From: Oscillospiraceae bacterium
GTDB lineage: Bacteria > Bacillota > Clostridia > Oscillospirales > Ruminococcaceae
Length of the DNA: 64,000 nucleotides
Reading direction: 5' to 3'
NCBI GenBank assembly: GCA_902779915.1
Contig: CACZDM010000003.1
Span: 1-64,000, forward strand
Shown piece after piece: positions 23,729 through 33,461 of the stretch. Numbering within the stretch: position 1 is the first letter of the stretch; each line of letters begins with the position of its first letter. The notes below the pieces were generated by a model. That model was not told the origin of the DNA. It was given only the letters and a program-made list of their open reading frames with translations, and did not search any database. A program made the translations under genes and the position numbers.

Positions 23729-26464
23729 TTATTTACCACAGCAATGTTTATATTTTTTACCGCTGCCACACGGACAAGGATCGTTTCGTCCAACGTTGTG
23801 AAGATTTCGAATCGGACGCCTTTCCTGCCCTGCAGCGCTCTCTTTATATTTGACAGGAACCGGAATTTTATTAACTTCCTCTCTTTTGATTTCCTGCTCA
23901 GTTCTGATGTGAATTGTCAAGATAAGCCTTGTGACTTCTTCTTTAATGCTTGAAACCATCGCGTCAAACATGGCAAAGCCTTCGATTCGATATTCAATGA
24001 CAGGGTCTTTTTGAGCATACGACCGCAAATAGATTCCCCGGCGCAGTTCCTCCATGTTGTCGATGTGGTTTGTCCATTTAGAATCAACCGTCCGCAAAAT
24101 AACAACCCTTTCCAGCTCACGCATGCGCTCCTGGCCAACCATCTTCTCCTTTTGTTCATATATGCTCATGGCCTTTTTGGTGATTGCCTCAATCAGCTCT
24201 TGCTTTTTAACGCCCGCAAGATCATCTTTACTATACTTTAAGTCATTTTCGTCCAAAATATAGCTAAAATAGTCCCGCAGACCCTCAAGGTTCCAATGTT
24301 CATAGGAAACATGGTCCGGAATATATATGTCAACAACTTCCGCAATGGCTTCGGTCATCATGTGGACAGTGCTGTTTCTCATATCTTTTCCCTCAAGAAC
24401 TTGTCCACGCTCTTTATATATTATCTCACGCTGGGAGTTCATGACGTCGTCAAACTTTAAAACGCTTTTGCGTATTGCAAAATTTTGCGCCTCAACCTTA
24501 GCCTGGGCATTATCTATAACATTAGTCAGCATCCTGCTTTTTATCGGCATATCTTCATCAACTTTTAAAAATTTCATCATCTTGTCAATTCTCGCCCCGC
24601 CATACAGCCTCATCAGATTGTCTTCCAAAGACAAATAGAACCGGCTTTCTCCAGGGTCTCCTTGACGTCCTGAACGCCCTCTGAGCTGATTGTCTATTCT
24701 TCGGGATTCATGGCGTTCAGTTCCGATGATAAACAATCCTCCAGCCGCTTTAACCTCTTCGGCTTTTTCAGAAATTATCTTTTTATATTCCGAGTGTAGG
24801 CTTTTAAAAGTTTCTCTGGCTTCCAAAATTTCTCGATCATCAGTGTCTCCATATGCGGTTGCTTCGTTGATCAGGTCTTCATAGTATCCCCTTTTTCTCA
24901 TTTCTTCCCTCGCCATATATTCCGCATTACCGCCAAGAATGATGTCTGTTCCGCGCCCAGCCATATTGGTTGCTATGGTGACTGCGCCTTTTTTGCCTGC
25001 CTGAGCGATGATATGAGCCTCTCGTTCGTGGTGTTTAGCGTTAAGGACAGTATGCTGGATGCCCTTTTCTGTTAAAAGGGCGCTGAGACGCTCAGATTTG
25101 TCTATGGAAACCGTTCCAACCAAAACAGGTTGTCCTTTTTTATGGGATTCAACTATTTGGTCGATGACAGCGCGAAATTTTGCCCGCTCTGTCCTGTAGA
25201 TAACATAGTCATGGTCTTTTCGAATGACAGGCTTGTTTGGCGGAATTTCAACAACGTCCAGTTTATATATCTCCCTGAACTCTCCCTCCTCAGTCAGGGC
25301 AGTTCCCGTCATTCCAGACAGCTTTTTATATATCCTAAACAAATTCTGGAAGGTTATGCTGGCAAGAGTTTTGGATTCGCTTGCGATGTCAACGCCTTCT
25401 TTGGCTTCAAGAGCTTGGTGGAGCCCTTCGTTATACCTGCGCCCAAACATGATTCTTCCTGTGAATTCGTCAACAATCAAAACCTCGCCGTCTTTAACGA
25501 CATAATCTGTGTCTTTTTGCATAACGCCATGCGCTTTAATTGCTTGATTAATGTGGTGTAAAAGTGTGATATTTTCAGCATCCATCAAGTTTTTAACGTT
25601 AAAATATTCTTCAGCTTTTTTAACTCCGGAAGGATTCAGAGTCGCCGTTTTTCCCTTTTCATCAACGATATAGTCGCCGTCAACATCATCGTGCTCTTCT
25701 TTATCATCAAGCTCCCTGACTTTATACATTTTCAAAGTTTTAACAAAATTGTCAGCATGAACATACATATCCGTTGATTTTTCTCCCGGGCCTGAAATAA
25801 TAAGCGGCGTCCTGGCCTCATCAATCAAAACCGAGTCAACCTCGTCAACGATGCAAAAATTGAAAGGCCTTTGAACTTTTTGTTCTTTATATATACACAT
25901 ATTGTCGCGAAGATAGTCAAATCCGACCTCATTATTTGTTGCATATGTCACGTCGCAAGAATATGCCTTGCGGCGCTCGTCGTTGTCCATTCCGTTGAGT
26001 ATAACGCCAACGCTCAGGCCCAAATATCTATATACTTTGCCCATGAGGTCGGAGTCACGCTTAGCCAAATAGTCATTAACAGTTATTACATGAACCCCTT
26101 TTCCAGTTAAAGCATTAAGATACACCGGCAAAGTCGCAACTAATGTTTTTCCCTGACCTGTCATCATTTCAGCAATGCGCCCCTGATGCAAAATGATTCC
26201 AGCCATAAGCTGAACCTCAAAATGTCGCAGGCCCAAAACCCTGGTTGCTGCCTCGCGACAAACAGCAAAAACTTCGGGTAATATGTCATCAAGCGACTCC
26301 CCATCAGCTAAACGCTTTTTAAACAATTTGGTTTGACTTTTAAGCTCAGCCTCGGAAAATTTTTTATATTTTTCTTCCATGCCCAAAATTTTTTTCAATG
26401 TTGGCTTTATTCTTTTTATTTCTTTTTTACTGTATGACCCAAAAACTTTATCAACCAAACTCAT
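23729..26464 (-). CDS. secA: Preprotein translocase ATPase SecA
   Basis: About 911 residues. The ATG at 26462-26464 (MSLVDKVFGS) is eight bases after GGAGGAG. Motor that drives Sec-dependent export through SecYEG. Walker A 'MMTGQGKTL', DEAD-type 'VDEVDSVLIDEARTPLIISG', 'TNMAGRGTDI' and 'LRGRSGRQGDPG' are all present. The C-terminus ends in the zinc-binding SEC-C motif 'DPCPCGSGKKYKHCCG'. A highly charged insertion ('LDDKEEHDDVDGDY') lies in the usual variable loop. TG1 and TG2 are likely clients. Confidence 0.98.
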   Translation of the reverse strand: MSLVDKVFGSYSKKEIKRIKPTLKKILGMEEKYKKFSEAELKSQTKLFKKRLADGESLDDILPEVFAVCREAATRVLGLRHFEVQLMAGIILHQGRIAEMMTGQGKTLVATLPVYLNALTGKGVHVITVNDYLAKRDSDLMGKVYRYLGLSVGVILNGMDNDERRKAYSCDVTYATNNEVGFDYLRDNMCIYKEQKVQRPFNFCIVDEVDSVLIDEARTPLIISGPGEKSTDMYVHADNFVKTLKMYKVRELDDKEEHDDVDGDYIVDEKGKTATLNPSGVKKAEEYFNVKNLMDAENITLLHHINQAIKAHGVMQKDTDYVVKDGEVLIVDEFTGRIMFGRRYNEGLHQALEAKEGVDIASESKTLASITFQNLFRIYKKLSGMTGTALTEEGEFREIYKLDVVEIPPNKPVIRKDHDYVIYRTERAKFRAVIDQIVESHKKGQPVLVGTVSIDKSERLSALLTEKGIQHTVLNAKHHEREAHIIAQAGKKGAVTIATNMAGRGTDIILGGNAEYMAREEMRKRGYYEDLINEATAYGDTDDREILEARETFKSLHSEYKKIISEKAEEVKAAGGLFIIGTERHESRRIDNQLRGRSGRQGDPGESRFYLSLEDNLMRLYGGARIDKMMKFLKVDEDMPIKSRMLTNVIDNAQAKVEAQNFAIRKSVLKFDDVMNSQREIIYKERGQVLEGKDMRNSTVHMMTEAIAEVVDIYIPDHVSYEHWNLEGLRDYFSYILDENDLKYSKDDLAGVKKQELIEAITKKAMSIYEQKEKMVGQERMRELERVVILRTVDSKWTNHIDNMEELRRGIYLRSYAQKDPVIEYRIEGFAMFDAMVSSIKEEVTRLILTIHIRTEQEIKREEVNKIPVPVKYKESAAGQERRPIRNLHNVGRNDPCPCGSGKKYKHCCGK

Positions 26465-26606
26465 TTTCAACACTCCTCCATCTAATCAGGATATAATCTC
26501 ATCAACCAAAAAATTAACACTACAAAAATAACTCCTATTTATTATTATATATCTATAAATAATAAAATCAAGTTTTTTATAAAATTTATCTTTTTTTAGT
26601 TTTAAA

Positions 26607-29360
26607 TCAAGACATTTTTTTAACTTTAAAATTCATTTTTAGCTCGTTGATATATTCACTTTTGTCTTTATATCCAACAATCATCGCATTTATTAGTGGA
26701 ACGGAAAGTGTTAAAATTAAAACGATGATGGTTTGCCCTGAATTCAGCGGACAGTTTCTCGCAATCAAATTCAGTGGCTCTGTCCAAACCGCGCAAATTG
26801 CAAACGAAATTGAAACCAAACTTGCAAGAATTAATTTCTTATTTTTTAAATGGTTGATTTGAAAAATGGATTTTGTTTCGCTTTTGCATTCAAAGACGTG
26901 GATAAGCTGCAAAAAGACAAGCGTTAAAAAGATGGATGTTCGAGCTGTTTCGAGAGAATATGTCATCTTCCAAATAATTGTGAAAACTGTTAGCGTTGTG
27001 AACGCAATTAAAAGCCCTCGGACAATGATTGTTAGCATCAATCCGCCTGAAAATATGCTCTCATTTGGATCTCTTGGAGGTCTTTTCATTATGTCATCAT
27101 CACCGGGCTCAAGGCCCAATGCGATCGCCGGCAGCCCATCCGTGACCAAATTAATCAGCAAAATCTGCATCGGCAAAAGCGGAACCGGCATTCCAATTAG
27201 CATTGCAAAAAGGGTTGTTAAAACTTCGCCCATATTACACGAAAGCAAATATCTCATAAATTTTCGAATGTTGCCATATATTATTCGCCCCTCTTCAACC
27301 GCCGCAACAAGGGTTGCAAAATTATCATCAAGTAATATTAAATCTGCGGCCTGTTTTGAAACGTCGCTTCCGCCTTTTCCCATAGAAACGCCAATGTTGG
27401 CTTCTTTAATCGCTGGCGCATCATTAACGCCATCCCCCGTCATAGCAACAACATTTCCTAAATTTTTAAACATTTTAACAATTCTTAGTTTGTGTTTTGG
27501 CGAAACCCTTGCAAAAACAGTCGTCTTTTTAATGATCCCCTTCAGCGCAGAATCGCTCATTTGGTCGAGCTCCTTGCCTTCAACACACATATCGCCTCTT
27601 TGAAATATTCCGACCTGTTTTGCAATTGAAATCGCAGTTAATTTGTGGTCCCCAGTGACTAAAACTGTCTTTATTCCAGCATATTTGCAAGTCATAACCG
27701 CAGATTTTGCTTCCTTCCTTGGAGGGTCCTGCATGGCAACAAGGCCGAGAAAGGTTAAATTTTCTTCGCTTTGGGAATCTAGAAGTTCTTTATATGCAAA
27801 AGCTAAAATTCTCATTCCGCTCCCTGCAAGCTCTTGGTTTTTTCGATCAAAAATCGGCCGAACTTTTGAAAACGATTCCAAGCCATGCTCGCCTTCATAT
27901 GCTCCGCAACGGTCTAAAATCACGTCATATGCGCCCTTTAAAAAAGCAAATTTTCTCCCCGATCGATCCCGAACAAAAACCGTCATACACTTGCTCGACG
28001 AATCAAACGGGATTTGGTCATATACAATGTATTTTTCCCTCAAATTCTCTCGATATAACCCACCTTTTGCTGCTGCAATCAAAAGCGAAGTTTCAGTCGG
28101 ATCTCCAAACGCCCGAAAACTTCCAGATTTTTCAAAGCTTTCCGGCCCATTTTTAAAGACAATTCGAGAATCATTGCAAACAACACAAATTTCCAAAAGG
28201 CGCTCCAGAGAAGGAATGGCCGAAACTTTAACCCGCTCCCCCGAGCGAATAAAAAAGCCATCAAGGCCGGATCCATCTCCTTCGATTTTAAATTCACAAT
28301 CCGCAGTTATTATTTTTTTAGCTGTCATTTTATTTTGAGTTATTGTTCCGGTTTTATCAGTGCATATGACGTTTGCGCATCCCAAAGTTTCAACAGCGTG
28401 AAGCTTTCGAACCAAGGCCTTTCGCCGAACCATGCGCTTAACAGCCAACGCCAAAGCTATGGTGACGATGGCGGGCAGGCCCTCAGGAACAGAAGCAACA
28501 GCAACAGACAAGCCGGTTATTATCATGTTGAAAGCATCTTCTCCTCGCAAAATTCCCGCCAGAATCACAACAACCGAAACAATCAAGCAACCAAATATTA
28601 TGAATTTTCCCATTTGATCTAATTTTTTTTGCAAAGGAGTCTGGCTGTTTTCCGAATTTCCGAGCATTCCAGCAATTTTTCCCATTTGAGTTTTCATCCC
28701 GGTTTTGACAACTCTTGCTCTCCCATATCCTTTTAAAATTGACGTTCCCATATACAGAAGATTGTTTTTTTCAGCCTCCTTAAAAACCAAGTCGGATTCG
28801 CCAGTTAAAATGGATTCGTCCGCTTCAAGCCTTCTGGATTCCAGCAAAACAGCATCAGCAGGAACGTTGTCCCCTGCTTCAACAAGAATTTCATCCCCTC
28901 GAACCAAAAAATTTGCTGGAATTTTACACAGTTTCCCATCTCGAAAAACCTTTGCCGAAGGAGAAACCATGTTTTCAAGCGCCTCAAGAGTTTTTTCAGT
29001 TTTATATTCCTGAACAAATCCCATAACCGCGCCCAAAAATAAAATAATTGAAATTGAAATTGCCTCCAAAATTTCGCCCATAAAAGCAGAGATCAGCATC
29101 GCAGCAAGCAGGATTAAAACTAAAAAATCTTTAAACTGTCCCGCAAAAATCCTAGCTGCAGAAACTTTTTTTTGAAGAATAAGCTTGTTTTCGCCCTCTC
29201 TTTTCAAAATATCCAAAGCCTTTTTTGAACTCAAACCCCGAATTTTTTTCTTTTTTGGTTTAAAATCAGAATCTGATTTTTCAGGACTGGTTTTTGGCTT
29301 TAAACTTTTATCTATGTTTGGCTCGTCGATAAACAAGCGAAATATTGACGGCAATCTCAC
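26607..29360 (-). CDS. Calcium-transporting P-type ATPase (PMCA/PacL type)
   Basis: 917 residues. GTG start seven bases after GGAGG. P2-type ATPase exporting Ca2+: actuator 'LTGESD' (~186), membrane 'VPEGLPAIVT' (~291), phosphorylation site Asp335 in 'CTDKTGTITQNK', 'MTGDGVNDAPA' hinge, and cation-site helices 'NLVTDGLPAIALG'. The C-terminal four-helix cation ATPase domain is complete. An N-terminal Lys/Ser/Asp-rich extension of ~40 residues precedes the usual 'GLSSKKALDILKREGENKL' cation-ATPase N domain. Monocistronic. Confidence 0.95.
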   Translation of the reverse strand: MRLPSIFRLFIDEPNIDKSLKPKTSPEKSDSDFKPKKKKIRGLSSKKALDILKREGENKLILQKKVSAARIFAGQFKDFLVLILLAAMLISAFMGEILEAISISIILFLGAVMGFVQEYKTEKTLEALENMVSPSAKVFRDGKLCKIPANFLVRGDEILVEAGDNVPADAVLLESRRLEADESILTGESDLVFKEAEKNNLLYMGTSILKGYGRARVVKTGMKTQMGKIAGMLGNSENSQTPLQKKLDQMGKFIIFGCLIVSVVVILAGILRGEDAFNMIITGLSVAVASVPEGLPAIVTIALALAVKRMVRRKALVRKLHAVETLGCANVICTDKTGTITQNKMTAKKIITADCEFKIEGDGSGLDGFFIRSGERVKVSAIPSLERLLEICVVCNDSRIVFKNGPESFEKSGSFRAFGDPTETSLLIAAAKGGLYRENLREKYIVYDQIPFDSSSKCMTVFVRDRSGRKFAFLKGAYDVILDRCGAYEGEHGLESFSKVRPIFDRKNQELAGSGMRILAFAYKELLDSQSEENLTFLGLVAMQDPPRKEAKSAVMTCKYAGIKTVLVTGDHKLTAISIAKQVGIFQRGDMCVEGKELDQMSDSALKGIIKKTTVFARVSPKHKLRIVKMFKNLGNVVAMTGDGVNDAPAIKEANIGVSMGKGGSDVSKQAADLILLDDNFATLVAAVEEGRIIYGNIRKFMRYLLSCNMGEVLTTLFAMLIGMPVPLLPMQILLINLVTDGLPAIALGLEPGDDDIMKRPPRDPNESIFSGGLMLTIIVRGLLIAFTTLTVFTIIWKMTYSLETARTSIFLTLVFLQLIHVFECKSETKSIFQINHLKNKKLILASLVSISFAICAVWTEPLNLIARNCPLNSGQTIIVLILTLSVPLINAMIVGYKDKSEYINELKMNFKVKKMS

Positions 29361-29488
29361 AGCAATTCCTCCATTGTTTAGGGCTAAAATATCAACTCAT
29401 GGATAATAATATTAAATTTATATGAAACTCCAGATGATGTTATGAAAAAATAGCCCAACAAACCAAGAACTCTTAAAACAAGCCTGTC

Positions 29489-30040
29489 TCACGCAGCCAT
29501 TTGCTTTAAAAGCTTGTTTAAAAGCGGAGAAAACATGATAAAAATGCCAACATTTATTGGAATTGTTATTAAATTTTTGGGTATGCGGACGGAAAGCAAA
29601 AGCTCAAAAAAGCCAATTCCATGAAGAATGCTGATCCAAAATGTGTTCATAAAAACATTGACAACTATGTCAACAACAACTTCTGCCAAAACTATTCTTA
29701 AAACGCTAAATTTATTTTTATATAAAATCAAGCCATAAAGCACTCCAGCGACCATTGCGCTGAGCGTGAAGCCAAAAAAGAAACATCCCATCGGGTGGAC
29801 AATATATGACAACATGTCGCCAATTGCCCCAAACAAAACCGCAACAAATGGGCCAAACATCCCCCCTGTGATCCCCGCAACAATAAAAACAAATGAAATA
29901 TAACACAATGGCGACAAAGGCAGAGTTAAAAAATCCAAACAAACCCTCAAAGCCAAGAGCAAAGATATAATACATAAATTTTTAACATTTTTTAGCTCGT
30001 AAGCAGAATCTCGAAATAATTTAGCAATTCTCAAAATCAA
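29489..30040 (-). CDS. ECF transporter S component, folate (FolT-like) type
   Basis: 183 residues, five to six hydrophobic helices. Substrate-binding S component of an energy-coupling-factor vitamin importer. The family signature for membrane interaction with EcfT is in the first helix. 'FGAIGDMLSYIVHPMGCFFFGFTLSAM' region and 'NTFWISILHG' resemble the folate-specific group. The EcfAAT module must be encoded elsewhere. TTG start near GGGAG; the exact start is uncertain by two codons. Confidence 0.82.
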   Translation of the reverse strand: MILRIAKLFRDSAYELKNVKNLCIISLLLALRVCLDFLTLPLSPLCYISFVFIVAGITGGMFGPFVAVLFGAIGDMLSYIVHPMGCFFFGFTLSAMVAGVLYGLILYKNKFSVLRIVLAEVVVDIVVNVFMNTFWISILHGIGFFELLLSVRIPKNLITIPINVGIFIMFSPLLNKLLKQMAA

Positions 30041-30130
30041 AAACTCCCTTTTTCTTCAAAACAAGTCGCCACTTTGCCCCAAAATTTAATGAGCAAAATG
30101 GCAAAAACATCAACCCAAAACACAAAACCC

Positions 30131-32170
30131 CTACCTGACAGCTACTCCACCATTACTCACTTCAACACCCTCAATTTTTTCGACAGCTCTCAGGTTTTCA
30201 TTTGCTTCTTTTCTTGCTTCATTTTCCATCAAAGCCCTGATAGACAAACTAACGCGCTTTGAATCATAATCTATTTCCCATATCTTTGCCCTAACAACCT
30301 GACCAACAGAAAAAACATCCGATATCAATCCTATGTGTCTGTCGGAAAGTTGGGATATATGAATCAGCCCGTCAACACCGGGAATCACTTCAACAAAAAT
30401 ACCAAACGACTTAATTGAATAGATTTTGGCCTCAACGACTTGGCCAACTGAATAATTTTTGATAAAAACGTTCCAAGGATTATCTGCTTCCTTGCGATAT
30501 GAAAGAGAAATTTTGCCGTTGTCTTTGTCTAAAGATTTGACAACAACTTCAACTTCGTCTCCAACGCTGACAACTTCAGAAGGGTGTTTAACTCTGTTCC
30601 AAGCGAGCTCACTGATGTGGATCATTCCGTCAACTCCGCCCAAATCAACAAAAACTCCATAGCCTGTCATTGACTTGACAACCCCAGTTCGAACATCTCC
30701 AACGCTAATCTCTTTCCAAATCTTTTCAGCCTTGAGTTGCTTCAATTCATCGAGAAATTTGCGAACAGACCCAACCGCTCTATATTTGTTCACATTGACG
30801 TCAAGCACTTTAAAATCGACAGCTTTGCCTATGAAACCGGTCGCATCTTCAACTTTTCTTTCTGATAGTTGGGAAATAGGTATAAAAATCTTAACTCCAC
30901 AAGTTATTGCCAAAACGCCGCCCTTGACAGCATCGGTTATCACTCCGTTTAAAGCTTTGTCCTGCTCCATGGCTTCAAGAAGCATTTCATAGCCTTTTGA
31001 AGCATCATAGCGTTTTTTAGACAGCGTCACGATTCCATCTTGATCGTTGTTTTTTGTGACTATTAAATCAACTTCATCATCTTTTTCCAAGACATCTTCA
31101 GTCTTTAAAGAACTGTCAACTGAAAGTTCAGACGCTGGAATAACGCCGGCCTGTTTGCCGCCAATGTCAACCTGAACTTCATTCTTCAAAACCGCAGTCA
31201 CAACGCCTCGAACCTTTTTGCCAACGCCATAAACGGCTTGCTGACCAGATTGCTCCAACATTTCAGCAAAATTTTCTTCGCCCGAATCATTAGGACACTC
31301 TACATTTTTTAATTCCTCGTTTAATATTTCGCTCATGATTTCATGAACCTCCTTTATTATTTGAGCTGGAGTTGATGCACCAGCCGTTATACCTATTTGC
31401 GGCGGCAAAGAACCCAAATCAAACCCGCGAAGCTCATCTGCTGTTTCAACCCAAAAAGTTTTGCAACGAGTTTTGCACAAATTAAACAATTTTTTTGTAT
31501 TTGAACTACACTTACCGCCAACCACAACCAACAAATCAACTCGATCAGCTAAAGACGTTGCTTCCTTTTGTCTGATACTGGTTGCATTGCATATTGTATC
31601 AAATATTTTAACATTTGTACATAGCTTTTTTACAATTTCTATACATTTTCTCCATAATGCCAAATTAAATGTCGTTTGAGAGACTAAAATTAGTGCATTA
31701 TCCACAAAATTTCCATAAATTTCTAATAACTCCCTTAAATTGGATGGTGTTGAAAAAACATATGATTTTCCCAAACAATGGCCTCTAATTCCAATAACTT
31801 CGGGGTGGGAAGAATCGCCTGCTATTAAAATTATTTTTCCATTTTCAGATTCTTTTTTGACAATTTTATGAATTCTTTTAACAAATGGACAGGTCGCATC
31901 TTCGAATTTAATCTTGTTTTTATGAATATATTCATATATATCACGCTTCACTCCGTGTGATCGTATGACTAGAGTTTCATCCTTCCCAACTTCCGCCGCA
32001 GATTTGACTATTCTCACCCCTTTTTGCGCTAAATCCCCGACAACCTGCGGATTGTGTATGATAGGACCCAATGTGCAGACCTTTTGGCCTTTGTTTAAAA
32101 GGTCATAAACCATCTTAACTCCTCGATCAACGCCGAAGCAAAACCCCGCCGTTTTAGCAATTTCAATCAT
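30131..32170 (-). CDS. ispH: IspH (HMB-PP reductase) fused to four S1 RNA-binding domains
   Basis: 679 residues. Residues 1-280 are IspH, the last step of the MEP isoprenoid pathway, with the three [4Fe-4S] cysteines Cys11 (GFCFGVDRG), Cys94 (DATCPFV) and Cys195 (ICNATS), and catalytic-site His residues in 'GPIIHNP', 'RSHGV' and 'SSHPEV'. From ~315 onward are four S1 repeats ('GKKVRGVVTAVL', 'LNGVITDAVKGG', 'GDVRTGVVKSMTGYGVFVDL', 'GQVVEAKIYSIKSFGIFVEV'). This fusion is known from Clostridia and probably replaces a free S1-like protein. Its start overlaps the plsC stop (ATGA). Confidence 0.95.
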   Translation of the reverse strand: MIEIAKTAGFCFGVDRGVKMVYDLLNKGQKVCTLGPIIHNPQVVGDLAQKGVRIVKSAAEVGKDETLVIRSHGVKRDIYEYIHKNKIKFEDATCPFVKRIHKIVKKESENGKIILIAGDSSHPEVIGIRGHCLGKSYVFSTPSNLRELLEIYGNFVDNALILVSQTTFNLALWRKCIEIVKKLCTNVKIFDTICNATSIRQKEATSLADRVDLLVVVGGKCSSNTKKLFNLCKTRCKTFWVETADELRGFDLGSLPPQIGITAGASTPAQIIKEVHEIMSEILNEELKNVECPNDSGEENFAEMLEQSGQQAVYGVGKKVRGVVTAVLKNEVQVDIGGKQAGVIPASELSVDSSLKTEDVLEKDDEVDLIVTKNNDQDGIVTLSKKRYDASKGYEMLLEAMEQDKALNGVITDAVKGGVLAITCGVKIFIPISQLSERKVEDATGFIGKAVDFKVLDVNVNKYRAVGSVRKFLDELKQLKAEKIWKEISVGDVRTGVVKSMTGYGVFVDLGGVDGMIHISELAWNRVKHPSEVVSVGDEVEVVVKSLDKDNGKISLSYRKEADNPWNVFIKNYSVGQVVEAKIYSIKSFGIFVEVIPGVDGLIHISQLSDRHIGLISDVFSVGQVVRAKIWEIDYDSKRVSLSIRALMENEARKEANENLRAVEKIEGVEVSNGGVAVR

Positions 32171-32787
32171 TTTTCTCTTCCTCGCTGCAGATTGTTGATT
32201 TTAGCAACCTCTCCCCAAGCTTTTTCAAGAACTGTTTTTAGAGATTTTGACTGCAAATCAATTTTATTGGAAATTTCGCTTTCTGAAACTTCGATGGGAG
32301 GGCCATATTCAACAAAAACCCTGCTCCTTGGACGTTTGCCGCAGTAAAAAATTGAGCAGGGAATGATTTTTGCGCCGGTTTCCAAAGCGATCTTTGCAAA
32401 TCCAACTTTAGGCTTTGAAAGCTTTCCATCTCTAGACCTGGTTCCTTCCGGAAACATAGCCAGCATTTTGCCTCCATTCACAAGATCTTTGGCCGTCTTG
32501 ATCGCTCTTAAATCTCTATTGCCTCTTTTAACAGGAAACGCGCCTAATTTTTTTATAATAAAAGATAAAATAGGTATTTTAAACAATTCTTGTTTTGCCA
32601 TAAAAAATAATCGTCTATTTTTAAGATATAACCCCAGCATCACAGGATCTAAATTTGATTGATGATTTGAAATTAATACGAATTTTCCTCCGCTTGATGG
32701 AACATTTTCAATCCCCTTAACATTTATTTTGAAATATAGTTTAAAGAAAAATATACAAATATTTTGCGCAAAGCCATAAAAACTCAT
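32167..32787 (-). CDS. plsC: 1-acyl-sn-glycerol-3-phosphate acyltransferase PlsC
   Basis: 206 residues. Makes phosphatidic acid from lysophosphatidic acid. Catalytic 'NHQSNLDPV' (HX4D) and acceptor-binding 'MFPEGTRSRDGKL' are clear, preceded by one membrane segment. Overlaps cmk upstream and ispH downstream by four bases each, so translation of the three is likely coupled. Confidence 0.95.
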   Translation of the reverse strand: MSFYGFAQNICIFFFKLYFKINVKGIENVPSSGGKFVLISNHQSNLDPVMLGLYLKNRRLFFMAKQELFKIPILSFIIKKLGAFPVKRGNRDLRAIKTAKDLVNGGKMLAMFPEGTRSRDGKLSKPKVGFAKIALETGAKIIPCSIFYCGKRPRSRVFVEYGPPIEVSESEISNKIDLQSKSLKTVLEKAWGEVAKINNLQRGREK

Positions 32788-33461
32788 CTATTTTTTTCAA
32801 CTCCATTTTTTTTTATAATTTTCAAAACATTTTCGACAGATTCTTCTAAAGACATATTAGTTGTGTCAACTAAAATGGCGTCAGCAGCAATTCTTAGCGG
32901 CGCAAATTTTCTGTTTGTGTCTTGTAAATCACGCTGTTTTATATATTTCAAAACATCTTCAAATTTAACGTCCTGCCTCGCTTCAAGCAATTCATTAAAC
33001 CTGCGCTTGGCCCTGGAATTTATTGAAGCTGTCAAAAAAATTTTCACATTTGCGTCTGGCAAAACCACCGTTCCAATGTCTCTTCCATCCATAACAACAT
33101 CGTGGCTTTTGGCGATATCCCTTTGCAAATCCAGCAGATATTCCCTGACTTGACATATCGCAGAAACATCAGAAGCCGCCATAGAAACCTGATCGCTCCT
33201 GATGAAATCGCTGATATCTTCCCCACAAAGAAAAACTTTTTGTTCTTTTCCGACATATCGAATGGATATTTGACAATTTTTAAGCTCCCAAACAACCCTG
33301 TCGATTTTTTTTAAATCAATATCATTTTTTATCATATAAAGCCCAACAGCTCGATATAATGCGCCTGTGTCTAAATATATTATGCCAAGCCTTTTGGAAA
33401 CTTCCCGAGCAATCGAGCTTTTTCCAGCGCCCGCAGGCCCGTCTATGGCTATGTTGTTCAT
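32784..33461 (-). CDS. cmk: Cytidylate kinase
   Basis: About 225 residues. The ATG at 33459-33461 (MNNIAIDGPAGAGKSS) overlaps the stop of the flavoprotein gene and has GGGGA eight bases upstream. Phosphorylates CMP and dCMP. P-loop 'GPAGAGKSSIA', CMP-binding 'LDTGALYRAVG', 'DGRDIGTVVLPDA' and lid 'RAKRRFNEL' are diagnostic. Part of the flavoprotein-cmk-plsC-ispH chain typical of Clostridia. Confidence 0.96.
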   Translation of the reverse strand: MNNIAIDGPAGAGKSSIAREVSKRLGIIYLDTGALYRAVGLYMIKNDIDLKKIDRVVWELKNCQISIRYVGKEQKVFLCGEDISDFIRSDQVSMAASDVSAICQVREYLLDLQRDIAKSHDVVMDGRDIGTVVLPDANVKIFLTASINSRAKRRFNELLEARQDVKFEDVLKYIKQRDLQDTNRKFAPLRIAADAILVDTTNMSLEESVENVLKIIKKNGVEKNR

